A DNA stretch of 64,000 nt from Pseudomonas putida (GCF_016406145.1 NZ_CP066306.1:5146001-5210000); one strand, 5' to 3'; counted from the stretch's first letter, positions 51,843 to 63,477 are shown. Numbers and translations are program-made. The notes: a model not told the origin generated them from the letters alone.

Positions 51843-53743
51843 ACCAGAACCTCGGCCAGATTACCTTTGGTCTCCAGCCAATTCTTGCGATCGCCCGCCC
51901 GTTTCTTGGCCAACAGCATATCCATGATTTCGGTAGTACCCTGCAGGTCATCCAGGGTCAGCTGGACCAGGCGCCGGGTGTTCGGGTCCATGGTAGTTTC
52001 GCGCAATTGCGGCGGGTTCATCTCGCCCAGCCCCTTGAAGCGGGTGACCTGTGGCTTGCCACGCTTTTTCTCGGCCACCAGGCGGTCGAGAATGCCGTCG
52101 CGTTCAGCCTCGTCCAGGGCGTAGTAGATTTCCTTGCCCAGGTCGATACGGTACAGCGGTGGCATGGCGACATAAACGTGGCCTGCTTCGACCAACGGAC
52201 GGAAGTGCTGGACGAACAGCGCGCACAGCAGGGTAGCGATGTGCAGGCCGTCGGAGTCGGCGTCGGCGAGGATGCAGATCTTGCCGTAGCGCAGCTGCGA
52301 CAGGTCGGCAGCGCCCGGATCGACACCGATGGCGACGGCGATGTTGTGCACTTCTTGGCTGGCAAGCACCTCGCCACCGTCCACTTCCCAGGTATTGAGG
52401 ATCTTGCCGCGCAGCGGCAGGATCGCCTGGAATTCCTTGTCGCGTGCCTGCTTGGCAGAGCCACCGGCCGAGTCACCCTCAACCAGAAACAGCTCGGCAC
52501 GCATTGGGTCCTGGCCTGCGCAGTCGGCCAGCTTGCCCGGCAGCGCAGGGCCCTGAGTGACGCGCTTACGCTCGACTTTCTTGCTGGCCTTGAGGCGGCG
52601 GCCAGCGTTGCTAATGGCCAGTTCCGCCAGCTGCATGCCCAGCTCGGGGTGTGCATTGAGCCACAGGCTGAACGCGTCCTTGACCACGCCCGATACAAAG
52701 GCTGCTGCCTCGCGGGACGACAGACGCTCTTTGGTCTGCCCAGAGAACTGTGGCTCCTGCATTTTCATCGAGAGCACGAAAGTGATGCGCTCCCAGACGT
52801 CTTCGGGCGCCAGCTTGACCCCACGCGGCAACAGGTTGCGGAACTCGCAGAATTCTCGCATGGCATCGAGCAGGCCCTGACGCAGGCCGTTGACGTGGGT
52901 ACCGCCCTGGGCGGTGGGGATCAGGTTGACGTAGCTTTCCTGAACACTGTCACCGCCTTCGGGCAGCCACAGCAAGGCCCAGTCCACGGCTTCCTTGTTG
53001 CCGGCCAGGCTGCCGCAGAAGGGCTCGTCGGGCAGGCGTTGGAACTCGCTGACAGAGTCGACCAGGTAGGAACGCAGGCCATCCTCGTAGTGCCACTCGA
53101 CCTTCTCGCCGCTGGCCTTGTCCTCGAAGCTGACCAACAGACCCGGGCACAGTACAGCCTTGGCCTTGAGCACGTGCTTGAGGCGACTGATGGAAAACTT
53201 GGGTGAATCGAAATACTTCGGGTCGGGGCTGAAATACACACTGGTTCCGGTGTTGCGCTTGCCGACCGTACCGACCACTTCCAGCTCGCTGGCCTTGAAG
53301 CCATCAGCGAAGGTCATCTGGTATTCATTGCCGTCACGCTTGACGCGCACGCGCACCTGGGTCGACAGAGCATTGACCACCGAGATGCCGACACCGTGCA
53401 GGCCCCCGGAGAACTGGTAGTTTTTGTTGGAGAACTTGCCGCCGGCGTGCAGCTTGGTGAGGATCAGCTCGACCCCCGATACGCCCTCTTCCGGATGGAT
53501 ATCCACCGGCATGCCGCGGCCATCGTCGCTGACCTCCAGCGAGTGGTCGGCATGGAGGATGACCTGCACCGAACGGGCGTGGCCAGCCAGGGCTTCGTCG
53601 ACACTGTTGTCGATGACTTCCTGGGCCAGGTGGTTGGGCCGGCTGGTATCGGTGTACATGCCCGGCCGTTTACGGACCGGGTCAAGGCCCGAGAGGACTT
53701 CGATGGCGTCTGCGTTATAGGCGCTAGCGCTGGGATTGGCCAT
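51839..53743 (-). CDS. parE: DNA topoisomerase IV subunit B
   Basis: A 634-residue ATPase subunit. The GHKL region carries EVIDNSVDEALAGHA, DDGRGMPVD, and GGLHGVGISVVNALS; the TOPRIM domain has LVEGDSAGGSAKQARD and DADSDGLHI. The C-terminus ends KGNLAEVLV. It is the first gene of the parE-esterase-protease-parC run and starts 35 bases after yqiA stops. Confidence 0.97.
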   Translation of the reverse strand: MANPSASAYNADAIEVLSGLDPVRKRPGMYTDTSRPNHLAQEVIDNSVDEALAGHARSVQVILHADHSLEVSDDGRGMPVDIHPEEGVSGVELILTKLHAGGKFSNKNYQFSGGLHGVGISVVNALSTQVRVRVKRDGNEYQMTFADGFKASELEVVGTVGKRNTGTSVYFSPDPKYFDSPKFSISRLKHVLKAKAVLCPGLLVSFEDKASGEKVEWHYEDGLRSYLVDSVSEFQRLPDEPFCGSLAGNKEAVDWALLWLPEGGDSVQESYVNLIPTAQGGTHVNGLRQGLLDAMREFCEFRNLLPRGVKLAPEDVWERITFVLSMKMQEPQFSGQTKERLSSREAAAFVSGVVKDAFSLWLNAHPELGMQLAELAISNAGRRLKASKKVERKRVTQGPALPGKLADCAGQDPMRAELFLVEGDSAGGSAKQARDKEFQAILPLRGKILNTWEVDGGEVLASQEVHNIAVAIGVDPGAADLSQLRYGKICILADADSDGLHIATLLCALFVQHFRPLVEAGHVYVAMPPLYRIDLGKEIYYALDEAERDGILDRLVAEKKRGKPQVTRFKGLGEMNPPQLRETTMDPNTRRLVQLTLDDLQGTTEIMDMLLAKKRAGDRKNWLETKGNLAEVLV

Positions 53744-53778
53744 GGGTTCTCGTCGTCAGTCTGGTGAATGCGAAAAAA

Positions 53779-54387
53779 TCAAAATACAGAAAAATCGAGC
53801 GCCGCATACTGCCCCCGGGCAACTCCGGCGAAGGCAAGCAGGGCTGGTATCTGCTCGGCAAAACCCTGGTAGCCATGGTCGCCACCGGCCTGGATACGCA
53901 ACGCGCATGCCCGGTAATAACGCTCGGCGTGACGATAGTCCAGGGTTTCATCGGCGGTCTGCAGCCACACTTGATAGCGGCTGGCGTCCGTTGGGGCCGG
54001 CACTTCCAGTTCAGCAAGGGCTTGAACATGGTCGTGGGTCAGTTCCCAGGTTTCGCCGCTGTAGTGGTTACGCTGGGTGCCCAGGTAGCCGTCGAACAGC
54101 TTGTGCGGAGTGACCGCCGGGTTGATCAGCAGGGCATTGAGGCCATGGCGCTCGGCCAGATGGGTGGCATAGTAGCCGCCGAGCGAACTGCCGACCAGCA
54201 GGGGCGCCCCCAGCTCGGCGATGGCAGCTTCGAGCTGCGCAATGGCCTGGCGCGGGTGATGGTGCAAGGCGGGTACGCGCAACCGGCCTGACAGGCCTAG
54301 CTGCTGCATCACAGCTTCGAGCTGACGCGCCTTGGTGGAGAGCGGTGAGCTGTTCAAGCCATGGATATAGAGGATGTAACCCGACAT
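53779..54387 (-). CDS. yqiA: YqiA-type alpha/beta hydrolase
   Basis: A 202-residue esterase. The fold is evident in YILYIHGLNSSPLSTK, the nucleophile elbow GSSLGGYYATHLAE, and the Asp/His at ADETLDY and GGDHGYQGF. The start MSGYILYIHG is conserved; 35 upstream codons are excluded. Order cpdA-yqiA-parE is shared with Escherichia coli. Confidence 0.93.
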   Translation of the reverse strand: MSGYILYIHGLNSSPLSTKARQLEAVMQQLGLSGRLRVPALHHHPRQAIAQLEAAIAELGAPLLVGSSLGGYYATHLAERHGLNALLINPAVTPHKLFDGYLGTQRNHYSGETWELTHDHVQALAELEVPAPTDASRYQVWLQTADETLDYRHAERYYRACALRIQAGGDHGYQGFAEQIPALLAFAGVARGQYAALDFSVF

Positions 54388-54519
54388 GCTGCCCCCGGAA
54401 TCTTTGGCTTCGCGCCCGATGGTGGGGGCGCAGGGATGCGCAGTGTAGCGTGTTCGCCGTGTTTTGGCGCAGCGGCGGGGTTTTCGCAACAATTTTTGGG
54501 CTGCACGGGCCCCCTGGGG

Positions 54520-55323
54520 TCAATAGCCAGGGCTATCAAAATCGAGTTTCACCTCGAAGTCCGTGGCCCGCCGCACCCCGGTCTCCAGCCGCCCGTCGGC
54601 ATGCAGGCGCAACCACCGGTAACCTGGCTGCTCCTCGCTCACCTTGAAGTCTTCGCTGCGAGCGGCGAACTGTATGCAGGTCGATGGCGTGGCCAGCAGG
54701 CGCAAACCGCCACGCAGCTCATCCCACTCCTGATGAATATGCCCCCAAAGCAGCGCCTTCACCTGTGGATAACCCTCAAGCCGGCGCAATAACTCGTCTG
54801 CATTGCGCAAACCGATCGGTGCGATCCAGGCGCAGCCGATATCCACAGGTTGATGGTGGCAGCAGACCAGGCAATGGCGCCCGCCTGCCGACAAGAGCGC
54901 ATCATCGAGCAGCGACAGCTGTGACGGCTCAAGCTGCCCATGGGTCGCACCCTGCACCGCCGAATTGAGCATGATGATACGCCAGGCGCCGATATCGGTT
55001 ACCGCCTGCACCAGCTCCGGCGCCACCTCGGCCATGACCCTGGCTTCATCATGATTACCCGGCAACCAGCGCGCCGGCACGGCGAAGTCACCCGTCAGAT
55101 CAAGAAACGCCTGATACGAGGCAACACTGCCATCCTGCGAAAGATCACCGGTGCACAGCAGCAAATCGATACACGGCTGTTCGCGGCGCACCTGGGCGAT
55201 CACATGGCGCAGGCTGTCGCGCGTGCGCAGCCCCAGCAGCGTGCCCGCAGGGTCAGCGAACAGGTGAGCGTCAGTCAATTGCACCACGCATACGGGTGCC
55301 TGAGAGGGGTCTGGGTGCGGCAC
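54520..55323 (-). CDS. cpdA: 3',5'-cyclic-AMP phosphodiesterase CpdA
   Basis: A 267-residue metallophosphoesterase that hydrolyses cAMP. Metal ligands are in QLTDAHLF, CTGDLSQDG, GNHDE, CCHHQP and LWGHIHQEW. Two GTG starts exist; the one at 55323 (MPHPDPSQAPV) has GAGGAG about 9 bases upstream and gives the better family N-terminus, while 55350 would add 9 residues. It is 84 bases downstream of the DUF1249 gene. Confidence 0.93.
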   Translation of the reverse strand: MPHPDPSQAPVCVVQLTDAHLFADPAGTLLGLRTRDSLRHVIAQVRREQPCIDLLLCTGDLSQDGSVASYQAFLDLTGDFAVPARWLPGNHDEARVMAEVAPELVQAVTDIGAWRIIMLNSAVQGATHGQLEPSQLSLLDDALLSAGGRHCLVCCHHQPVDIGCAWIAPIGLRNADELLRRLEGYPQVKALLWGHIHQEWDELRGGLRLLATPSTCIQFAARSEDFKVSEEQPGYRWLRLHADGRLETGVRRATDFEVKLDFDSPGY

Positions 55324-55407
55324 CGGCCGTCTCCTCGGGGAATTCAGCACGAATTATGGCGTTGGATTGGTTGCGAGCAAATAGTCGAAACCGACCGGCA
55401 TCACATT

Positions 55408-55860
55408 TCAGCGCACACTTGCCAGCTCGTGACCACACGCGAGGCAGTGGCTCAGCCATTCCCCGAGAAACAGATTGAGCTGGGCCTTTTCATCCGGCTG
55501 GTGCATGGACTGGTTGGGATACGGATAGATGCTGCGCAGGCGCCGGGTATGCTCGGCGCTGACCACTTCGGCCATGCGCGCATCGTGGTACACCTGCACC
55601 TCCAGGTGGGGCACTGGCAGCCAAGGCAGGCTGTGCTCCTGGCGCACCCGCAGGGTGGTGGTGTAGGGACAGGCCAGCACCACATCGAGCACCAGCACGC
55701 CGAGCATCTGGTCGCCCTGGGTCATGCCGATACGGCGCGAACTCTGGGTGGTACGCATGTCGGGCAGCAGGCGCATGAGCCGGGCGTAGTTGGCTTCGCA
55801 GGCTGCCTGCAGCCCGGCCAGATCGACCCGATAACGCTCACGCAGCAGGTTCACTTCCAC
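55408..55860 (-). CDS. DUF1249 family protein (YqiB-like)
   Basis: A 150-residue conserved protein beginning MEVNLLRERYRVDLAGLQAACE, with VLACPYTTTLRVRQEHSLPWL and RLRSIYPYPNQSMHQPDEKAQLN. It fills the yqiB position between nudF and cpdA, as in Escherichia coli. Its function is not known. It overlaps nudF by 10 bases. Confidence 0.9.
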   Translation of the reverse strand: MEVNLLRERYRVDLAGLQAACEANYARLMRLLPDMRTTQSSRRIGMTQGDQMLGVLVLDVVLACPYTTTLRVRQEHSLPWLPVPHLEVQVYHDARMAEVVSAEHTRRLRSIYPYPNQSMHQPDEKAQLNLFLGEWLSHCLACGHELASVR

Positions 55861-56468
55861 ATACCTCGTACTTCATCTCTGTTGAGCGCCAGCCATTGCA
55901 GGCCAATGATCGTCGCCGCATTGCAGATACGCCCATCGCGCACAGCCTGCAAGGCATCTTCGAACGACCAGACCCGCACGCGGATATCCTCGCCCTCTTC
56001 TTCCAGGCCGTGCAGCCCCCCGGCGCCTTCGCTGCTGCAGCGGCCAAGGAACAGGTGCACGTATTCATCACTGCCACCGGGCGAGGGGAAATAACGGGTC
56101 ATCGGCCACAGGGCGCTGAAGGTCAGACCGGCTTCTTCTTCGGCTTCACGATGAGCGACCTCTTCAGGCTGTTCATCCTTGTCGATCAGGCCGGCGACCA
56201 TCTCGATCAGCCAGGGATTGTCGACTTTATCCAGCGCGCCGACGCGAAACTGCTCGATCAACACTACTTCATCGCGCAGTGGATCGTAAGGCAGCACGCA
56301 AACGGCATCATGACGCACGAACAGTTCGCGGCTGATCTCGCGGCCCATGCCGCCGGCAAACAGCTCATGGCGCAGGCGAAGCTTGTCGAGCTTGTAGAAG
56401 CCCTGGAAGCAATTGGCCCGTTCGATGATGTCGAAGCCCTTGGGCACTGAATTCAACGCGTCTGACAT
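55851..56468 (-). CDS. nudF: ADP-ribose pyrophosphatase
   Basis: A 205-residue Nudix hydrolase. The Nudix box is GLIDKDEQPEEVAHREAEEEAGL, complete with the REXXEE core. The upstream GGMGREISRELFVRHDAVCVLPYD is family-typical. The start MSDALNSVPKG is chosen since GAGGA lies 5 bases upstream; MRIS 4 codons earlier lacks one. The order nudF-yqiB-cpdA-yqiA-parE matches Escherichia coli. Confidence 0.95.
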   Translation of the reverse strand: MSDALNSVPKGFDIIERANCFQGFYKLDKLRLRHELFAGGMGREISRELFVRHDAVCVLPYDPLRDEVVLIEQFRVGALDKVDNPWLIEMVAGLIDKDEQPEEVAHREAEEEAGLTFSALWPMTRYFPSPGGSDEYVHLFLGRCSSEGAGGLHGLEEEGEDIRVRVWSFEDALQAVRDGRICNAATIIGLQWLALNRDEVRGMWK

Positions 56469-56653
56469 GGAAATCCTCATTACCTCAAATACTGCTTCGC
56501 GCCATCCTACTCTGCACGCCTGCCTGTTTCACCCCTTTCCGGTAACCGTTCGCGCAGTCGGGACAGCGGCTCTTCTCTCTGTTAGCTTAGTGGCGAACTG
56601 AAGGCCGCGCAGGCGGTCAAAGGCCGACTTTTCCCTGTATTGCAAGGATCATC

Positions 56654-57400
56654 ATGACACTTGTCAAACTGACTGCCGTGGCTGTGCTGGCCTTGGCCCT
56701 CGGTGCCTGCCAGAGCCTGTTCGCGCCGAATTACCGTGCCCCGCTGGAGGTAAAGCGCGACGCCTGGGAGCACGTAAAGCCAGGTTGCAGCGAGAGTGAC
56801 TGCCCACTGGTGAACATTGACACCATTCACTTCCCGGACCTGCCCAAGCTCGACGGCATCGTCGAAAAACGCCTGCTGCAACTGACCGAAGACAACCAGC
56901 ATGGCACCGCGCCAAGCACTTTGCAGGCGTATGAGCAGCAATACCTGGCCACCGCCGACAAACGCAACAGCAGCTACCTGCAAGCCAAGGTACGAGAACA
57001 GCATGACGGGCTGGTGATCATCGAGCTGTCCAGCTACCTCGACAGCGGCGGCGCCCATGGCATGCCAGGCCGGGGCTTCATCAACTATTCGCGCAAGCTG
57101 GACAAGGTACTGACCCTGCAAGACATGCTGGTCCCGGGCCAGGAAGATACCTTCTGGAAAACGGTCGAAGAATCGCACCGCGCCTGGCTGATCAGCGTGG
57201 GCATGGACAAGGATGCCGAGTTCGTCAAGACCTGGCCGTTCAAGAAGTCGCCGCACATCGCTCTGACATACGGCGCAGTGGTGGTCAAATATGAGGTCTA
57301 TACCATCGCGCCCTATTCCATGGGCCACGTGGAACTGAAGCTCCCTTACCCACGCCTGAACGGCGTGCTCAAGCCTGAACTGTTCCCCGGCCGCGGCTGA
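56654..57400 (+). CDS. RsiV-like (DUF3298) lipoprotein
   Basis: A 248-residue protein with a lipobox (LGAC, Cys19). The body reads YRAPLEVKRDAWEHVK, then SYLDSGGAHGMPGRGFINYSRK and DMLVPGQEDTFWKTVEE, the pattern of DUF3298/RsiV-type domains. The two further cysteines near the N-terminus (GCSESDC) may form a disulfide. The 3' end overlaps the cytX stop by 32 bases in opposite orientation. Function unknown. Confidence 0.85.
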   Translation: MTLVKLTAVAVLALALGACQSLFAPNYRAPLEVKRDAWEHVKPGCSESDCPLVNIDTIHFPDLPKLDGIVEKRLLQLTEDNQHGTAPSTLQAYEQQYLATADKRNSSYLQAKVREQHDGLVIIELSSYLDSGGAHGMPGRGFINYSRKLDKVLTLQDMLVPGQEDTFWKTVEESHRAWLISVGMDKDAEFVKTWPFKKSPHIALTYGAVVVKYEVYTIAPYSMGHVELKLPYPRLNGVLKPELFPGRG

Positions 57401-58652
57401 GGCTCAGTAACGCATGCAGCCCACCTGCCAGCAGCAACGCCGGCAGGGTAGCGCCCAACTCAGGCGCTTGCGCAGCGATGCTGTGATAGACCACCACGCC
57501 CACAGCCCAGGCCAGCAGCGCCTGCCAGTGCAAACCATCAATTTGTGCTGGAAGGCGGCGGCGGCGGATCACGAAGTGGTCCGTCAGCACCACACCGAAC
57601 AGCGGCGCGAACACCGAGCCGATCAGCAGCAGGAAGTTTTCGTACTGGGCCAGCGGCGCCAGCAGGGCAATCAGGGTGCATAGCACACCGATGCCCAACG
57701 CCAGGTACTCGACCTTCAGGCGTACCAGCAGACCGGTCGATACCGCAGCCGAGTGGATATCGGCGAAGGCCTTCTCCGACTCGTCCAGCAAAATCAGCAG
57801 CAACGGAATGCCCAGCCCGGCACCGGCCAGGGCCAGCAGCAGCGCATTGACTTCACCGCTCGGCGCAAAGGCAAGAGTGTAGGCCACGCCAAGGCTCATC
57901 AGCCAGGTATTGCCGATGAAGTAACCGAGCACGGTCCCGCCGAACACTCGCCTCGCGCTGCGGGCAAAACGTGAGTAGTCAGCGATCAACGGCAACCAGG
58001 ACAGCGGCATGGCGATGACGATGTCGAAGCCCACAGCCAGCGACATCGACCCATCTCCGCTGCGCTGCCACAGCTCGCCCAGGTCCGCCTTGGCGAACAG
58101 GTTCCAGGTCAGCCACAGGCAAGCGCCCAACAACAGCCAGATCCCCCATTTGCGCAGTACCTTGCGCACGAATGCCAGCGGCCCGCTGACAGCGAGCAGC
58201 GTGGCCAAGCCACCGAAGCAGAGAGTCCAGAACATCGGGCTGTTCCACAGGCTGCCTTCACCGAAGGTGCGCGCGCCAAGCAGGCTGGCGGCGTCACGCA
58301 TGACAATGATTTCGAACGCGCCCCAACCGACCAGTTGCAGCAGGTTGAGCAGCGCCGGCAGGCGCGCGCCGTGGCTGCCCAGGCTCAGGCGCAGGGTGGC
58401 CATGGCGCAAAGGCCCGTGTCGCTGCCAATCACGCCTGCCGCCCCAAGCAGCAGCACGCCCACGCCGGTGCCCAAGGCGATGGCCAGCACCGCGCCGGCC
58501 AGGCCCAGGCCGGGAGCGAGCATCGCGCCCACCTGCAGGACCATCAGGCCGATGCCGAGGGAAAACCAGAGCGAGAACAGGTCGCGACCACCGAACGGGC
58601 GTTGGCTGGTGGGGACCGGGTGGTCGGGGGAAAAATGGCTGGGAGTTGTCAT
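57369..58652 (-). CDS. cytX: CytX-type hydroxymethylpyrimidine transporter
   Basis: A 427-residue NCS1-family membrane protein with about 12 helices. The NCS1 pattern is seen in the N-terminal FSLWFSLGIGLMVLQVGAML and SWLPLIADYSRFARSARR. Location directly downstream of thiC under a TPP riboswitch matches the predicted HMP transporter CytX. Transport of the thiamine pyrimidine precursor is inference from context. It starts 93 bases after thiC, across a hairpin. Confidence 0.85.
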   Translation of the reverse strand: MTTPSHFSPDHPVPTSQRPFGGRDLFSLWFSLGIGLMVLQVGAMLAPGLGLAGAVLAIALGTGVGVLLLGAAGVIGSDTGLCAMATLRLSLGSHGARLPALLNLLQLVGWGAFEIIVMRDAASLLGARTFGEGSLWNSPMFWTLCFGGLATLLAVSGPLAFVRKVLRKWGIWLLLGACLWLTWNLFAKADLGELWQRSGDGSMSLAVGFDIVIAMPLSWLPLIADYSRFARSARRVFGGTVLGYFIGNTWLMSLGVAYTLAFAPSGEVNALLLALAGAGLGIPLLLILLDESEKAFADIHSAAVSTGLLVRLKVEYLALGIGVLCTLIALLAPLAQYENFLLLIGSVFAPLFGVVLTDHFVIRRRRLPAQIDGLHWQALLAWAVGVVVYHSIAAQAPELGATLPALLLAGGLHALLSLSRGRGTVQA

Positions 58653-58690
58653 TGTTGTTACTCGACAAAAGAAAACAAATCGACACGGTC

Positions 58691-58729
58691 GTTGCAGGAG
58701 CGGCGCACCGGCAAGGCCGCTCCTGCAAC
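58691..58729 (-). repeat. REP hairpin between thiC and cytX
   Basis: GTTGCAGGAGCGGC-N11-GCCGCTCCTGCAAC is a perfect 14-bp stem of the P. putida repeat type inside the thiC-cytX operon. It may reduce transcription or stabilise the upstream mRNA, giving less cytX than thiC. Confidence 0.7.
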
Positions 58730-58745
58730 AGATCAGCGCTGCGGC

Positions 58746-60890
<2,145 letters not shown>

Positions 60891-60899
60891 AACGTGCGC

Positions 60900-60929
60900 A
60901 GTCTAGACTGGAGTGGCCGGCAAAGCCAA
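60900..60929 (-). promoter_or_regulatory. candidate promoter of thiC
   Basis: TTGGCT, an 18-base spacer and TAGACT lie just before the riboswitch on the minus strand. It is a plausible but not strong sigma-70 site. Confidence 0.4.
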
Positions 60930-60969
60930 GCGTGTAAAACGGGGGGATGATGAAAGGCACAGCCAACGA

Positions 60970-60998
60970 TTGTTGCCAATTGCGCATGGCACTACACT
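60970..60998 (+). promoter_or_regulatory. sigma-70 promoter of tolC
   Basis: TTGTTG (60970-60975), a 17-base spacer and TACACT (60993-60998) lie 58 bases upstream of the tolC start. Confidence 0.55.
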
Positions 60999-61056
60999 GC
61001 CCCATCGCTCGATACTCAACAGTTCAGTAATTAAATTTCGTACAAGGATTGCCTCT

Positions 61057-62490
61057 ATGCTGCGCAAACTCTCACTGGCGATTGCCGTGTCTTGTGCGTC
61101 CAACGGAGTGGCCTGGGCAGCGGATGTGCCCATGACGGTTAAGACTGACCTGGTCAGCGTCTACCAGGAAGCGGTCGACAACAACGCCGATCTTGCCGCC
61201 GCTCGCGCCGATTATGGCGCGCGCCGCGAGGTGGTGCCCCAGGCCCGCGCCGGCCTGCTGCCCAACCTGTCGGCAGGTGCCGAAATGATGAACACCCGCA
61301 CCAAGCTCGACGAACCCTCGATCACCTCCAACCGAAGCGGCAGCGCCTGGAGCGCCACCCTGGCGCAACCTGTCTTCCGTGCCGATCGCTGGTTCCAGTT
61401 GCAGGCCGCCGAAGCTGTCAATGAGCAGGCAGCGCTGGAGTTGTCCGCCACCGAACAGAATCTGATCCTGCAGACCGCGCAAAGCTATTTTGCCGTGCTG
61501 CGGGCCCAGGATAACCTTGCAGCCACCAAGGCCGAAGAATCGGCCTTCAAGCGCCAACTCGATCAGTCCAACGAACGTTTCGATGTCGGCCTGTCCGACA
61601 AGACCGACGTGCTGCAGTCCCAGGCCAGCTATGACACCGCCCGGGCCAACCGGATCATTGCCGAACGCCAGGTGCAGGATGCCTTCGAGGCCTTGGTGAC
61701 CCTCACCAACCGCGAATACACGTCGATCCAGGGCGTTGTTCATACCTTGCCGATACAGGTGCCCACGCCCAACGATGCCAAGGCCTGGGTCGAGACTGCT
61801 GGGCGGCAGAACCTCAACCTGCTGGCAACCAACTACGCAGTCGATGCCGCCGAAGAAACCCTGCGCCAGCGCAAAGCCGGCCACGCCCCGACCCTGGATG
61901 CGGTAGCCAAGTACCAGAAAGGCGACAACGACAGCCTGGGCTTCACCAACCCTTCGCAGTTGGGCGTGCGCTATAGCGGTGACGTGGAGCAGACCAGCAT
62001 CGGCCTGCAACTGAACATTCCAATCTACAGCGGCGGCCTGACCAGCTCGCAGGTACGCGAGGCATACCAGCGCCTTAGCCAGAGCGAGCAACAACGCGAG
62101 AGCCTGCGCCGCCAAGTGGTGGAGAACACGCGCAACCTGCATCGTGCCGTGAATACCGATGTGGAGCAGGTGCAAGCGCGCAAGCAGTCGATCATTTCCA
62201 ACCAGAGCGCGCTGGAAGCTACCGAGATCGGTTATCAGGTCGGCACCCGCAATATCGTCGACGTGCTCGATGCCCAGCGCCAGCTGTACACCTCGGTTCG
62301 CGACTACAACAACAGCCGGTACGACTACATTCTCGACAACCTGAGCCTGAAGCAGGCGGCCGGCACCTTGAGCCCACAGGACCTGGTGGACCTCAAGCGA
62401 TACCTGAAGGCGGACTACAACCCGGACAAGGACTTCCTGCCACCGGACCTGGCGGCGGCAGCGGCGAAGAACTTCGAACGCAGGCCTTGA
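61057..62490 (+). CDS. tolC: TolC family outer membrane channel
   Basis: A 477-residue outer-membrane efflux and type I secretion duct. It has a signal peptide of about 24 residues (ending AWA-A before DVPMTV). The two TolC repeats of beta-barrel and helical hairpins are evident, with YQEAVDNNADLAAARADYGARRE and LNIPIYSGGLTSSQVREAYQRLSQ. The start MLRKLSLAIA follows 48 unsupported codons. As in Escherichia coli it is divergent from the nudF cluster, although cytX-thiC and a lipoprotein gene lie between them. Confidence 0.95.
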   Translation: MLRKLSLAIAVSCASNGVAWAADVPMTVKTDLVSVYQEAVDNNADLAAARADYGARREVVPQARAGLLPNLSAGAEMMNTRTKLDEPSITSNRSGSAWSATLAQPVFRADRWFQLQAAEAVNEQAALELSATEQNLILQTAQSYFAVLRAQDNLAATKAEESAFKRQLDQSNERFDVGLSDKTDVLQSQASYDTARANRIIAERQVQDAFEALVTLTNREYTSIQGVVHTLPIQVPTPNDAKAWVETAGRQNLNLLATNYAVDAAEETLRQRKAGHAPTLDAVAKYQKGDNDSLGFTNPSQLGVRYSGDVEQTSIGLQLNIPIYSGGLTSSQVREAYQRLSQSEQQRESLRRQVVENTRNLHRAVNTDVEQVQARKQSIISNQSALEATEIGYQVGTRNIVDVLDAQRQLYTSVRDYNNSRYDYILDNLSLKQAAGTLSPQDLVDLKRYLKADYNPDKDFLPPDLAAAAAKNFERRP

Positions 62491-62493
62491 GGC

Positions 62494-62545
62494 CGGCGCT
62501 GGTTTCTTCGCGGGTAAACCTGCACCCACAGGGCTTGCGCCAGTG
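62494..62545. repeat. REP element after tolC
   Basis: GCCGGCG..TTCTTCGCGGGTAAACCTGCACCCACAGGG is a degenerate unit of the same P. putida REP family as 315-349, beginning 4 bases past the tolC stop. Confidence 0.65.
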
Positions 62546-62617
62546 TTTCGACAATGCGCGTACCCTGTGGCCTGCTTGCCGGCGTCGGGGCCTGGACGCA
62601 CGGAACTCTGAGATCGA

Positions 62618-62836
62618 TGTGGGCAACCCACCGATTGACCTCCTACGTGTGCAACCTGGTGTTTCCATCGACGATGCGTACGAACAGGTCTCGGTGCTGC
62701 TGGGCTACATGGGGCATCTCGTGCGTGAAGGGATATGGAGGATGATCACAAGTTGCTGGGCGCGGCGGACTATCTGAGCGCCCTGGCAAAAGTGCTGATG
62801 AACGATATCGAGATGGCCAAGAACAGGCTGCATTGA
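62618..62836 (+). pseudogene. DUF3077-type gene, frameshifted
   Basis: The first frame reads LLRVQPGVSIDDAYEQVSVL and GHLVREG up to about 62731. The second reads MEDDHKLLGAADYLSALAK and MNDIEMAKNRLH and stops at 62836. Together they give a small protein with the DUF3077 pattern (RV.PGV....A.EQ.S.LL, then DD..LL.A..LSA.AK.L). A single missing base near GAAGGGATATGG breaks it. No start is certain; a GTG near 62618 is possible. The gap 62491-62979 otherwise holds only the REP. Confidence 0.6.
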
Positions 62837-62979
62837 CCTCACGGGCCTTATCGCTCGCTTGTCGGCGATTGGGCCGTCAGCTGCCATCCAGTGACCGCAC
62901 ATCAATTTCGGAAACGGACTACATCCAAGAGCGCCAATCGCTTGCTAGGTTCGCAAAAAAACCTAGGGATGGTGCTCAC

Positions 62980-63468
62980 ATGAATACGAACTACGGCCGT
63001 GTCACACTCTTCATGTTTTCGCTGTTACTGGCAGCACCGTCGCTGGCTGAAGCTCTAAAACCCACACCAGCGTCAGCCATCACTGCCGAGGCTGCTCGAA
63101 TAATGGCCGCTGCCGCGGAGCGAGCAGCCCGCGCTCAGGGGTTTGCCATCGTCATCAGCATTGTCGACAACCATGGCAACCTCAAGCACTTCCACCGTAT
63201 GGACGGAGCCAGCAGCGGCAGCATAAAACTGGCACAACTCAAGGCATCGACCTCCGCCCGCTTCCCGCTTTCGTCCAGCTCTCTCGCAGAGCGAAGCGCT
63301 GCGCTGCCAGCAAACCCATACGCGTCACTGCCAGGTTTCACGCTGCTGGGTGGCGGCCTGCCGATCCTGGACGCGAACGGCGAACACATCGGTGGTATCG
63401 GTATCAGCGGCGCAACGCCTGAGCTGGACGCGCAATTTGCCCAAGCGGCGCTGGATAGCGGTGCCTGA
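62980..63468 (+). CDS. secreted HbpS/GlcG-like protein
   Basis: A 162-residue protein with a signal peptide (about 1-24, ending SLA before EALKPT). The mature part has the GlcG/HbpS pattern: AQGFAIVISIVDNHGNLKHFHRMDGA, IKLAQLKASTSARF, and GGGLPILDANGEHIGGIGISG. Proteins of this family bind haem or cobalamin in some species; the ligand here is unknown. The start at 62980 has GGGATGG upstream at 7 bases. Confidence 0.85.
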   Translation: MNTNYGRVTLFMFSLLLAAPSLAEALKPTPASAITAEAARIMAAAAERAARAQGFAIVISIVDNHGNLKHFHRMDGASSGSIKLAQLKASTSARFPLSSSSLAERSAALPANPYASLPGFTLLGGGLPILDANGEHIGGIGISGATPELDAQFAQAALDSGA

Positions 63469-63477
63469 ACTCACATA

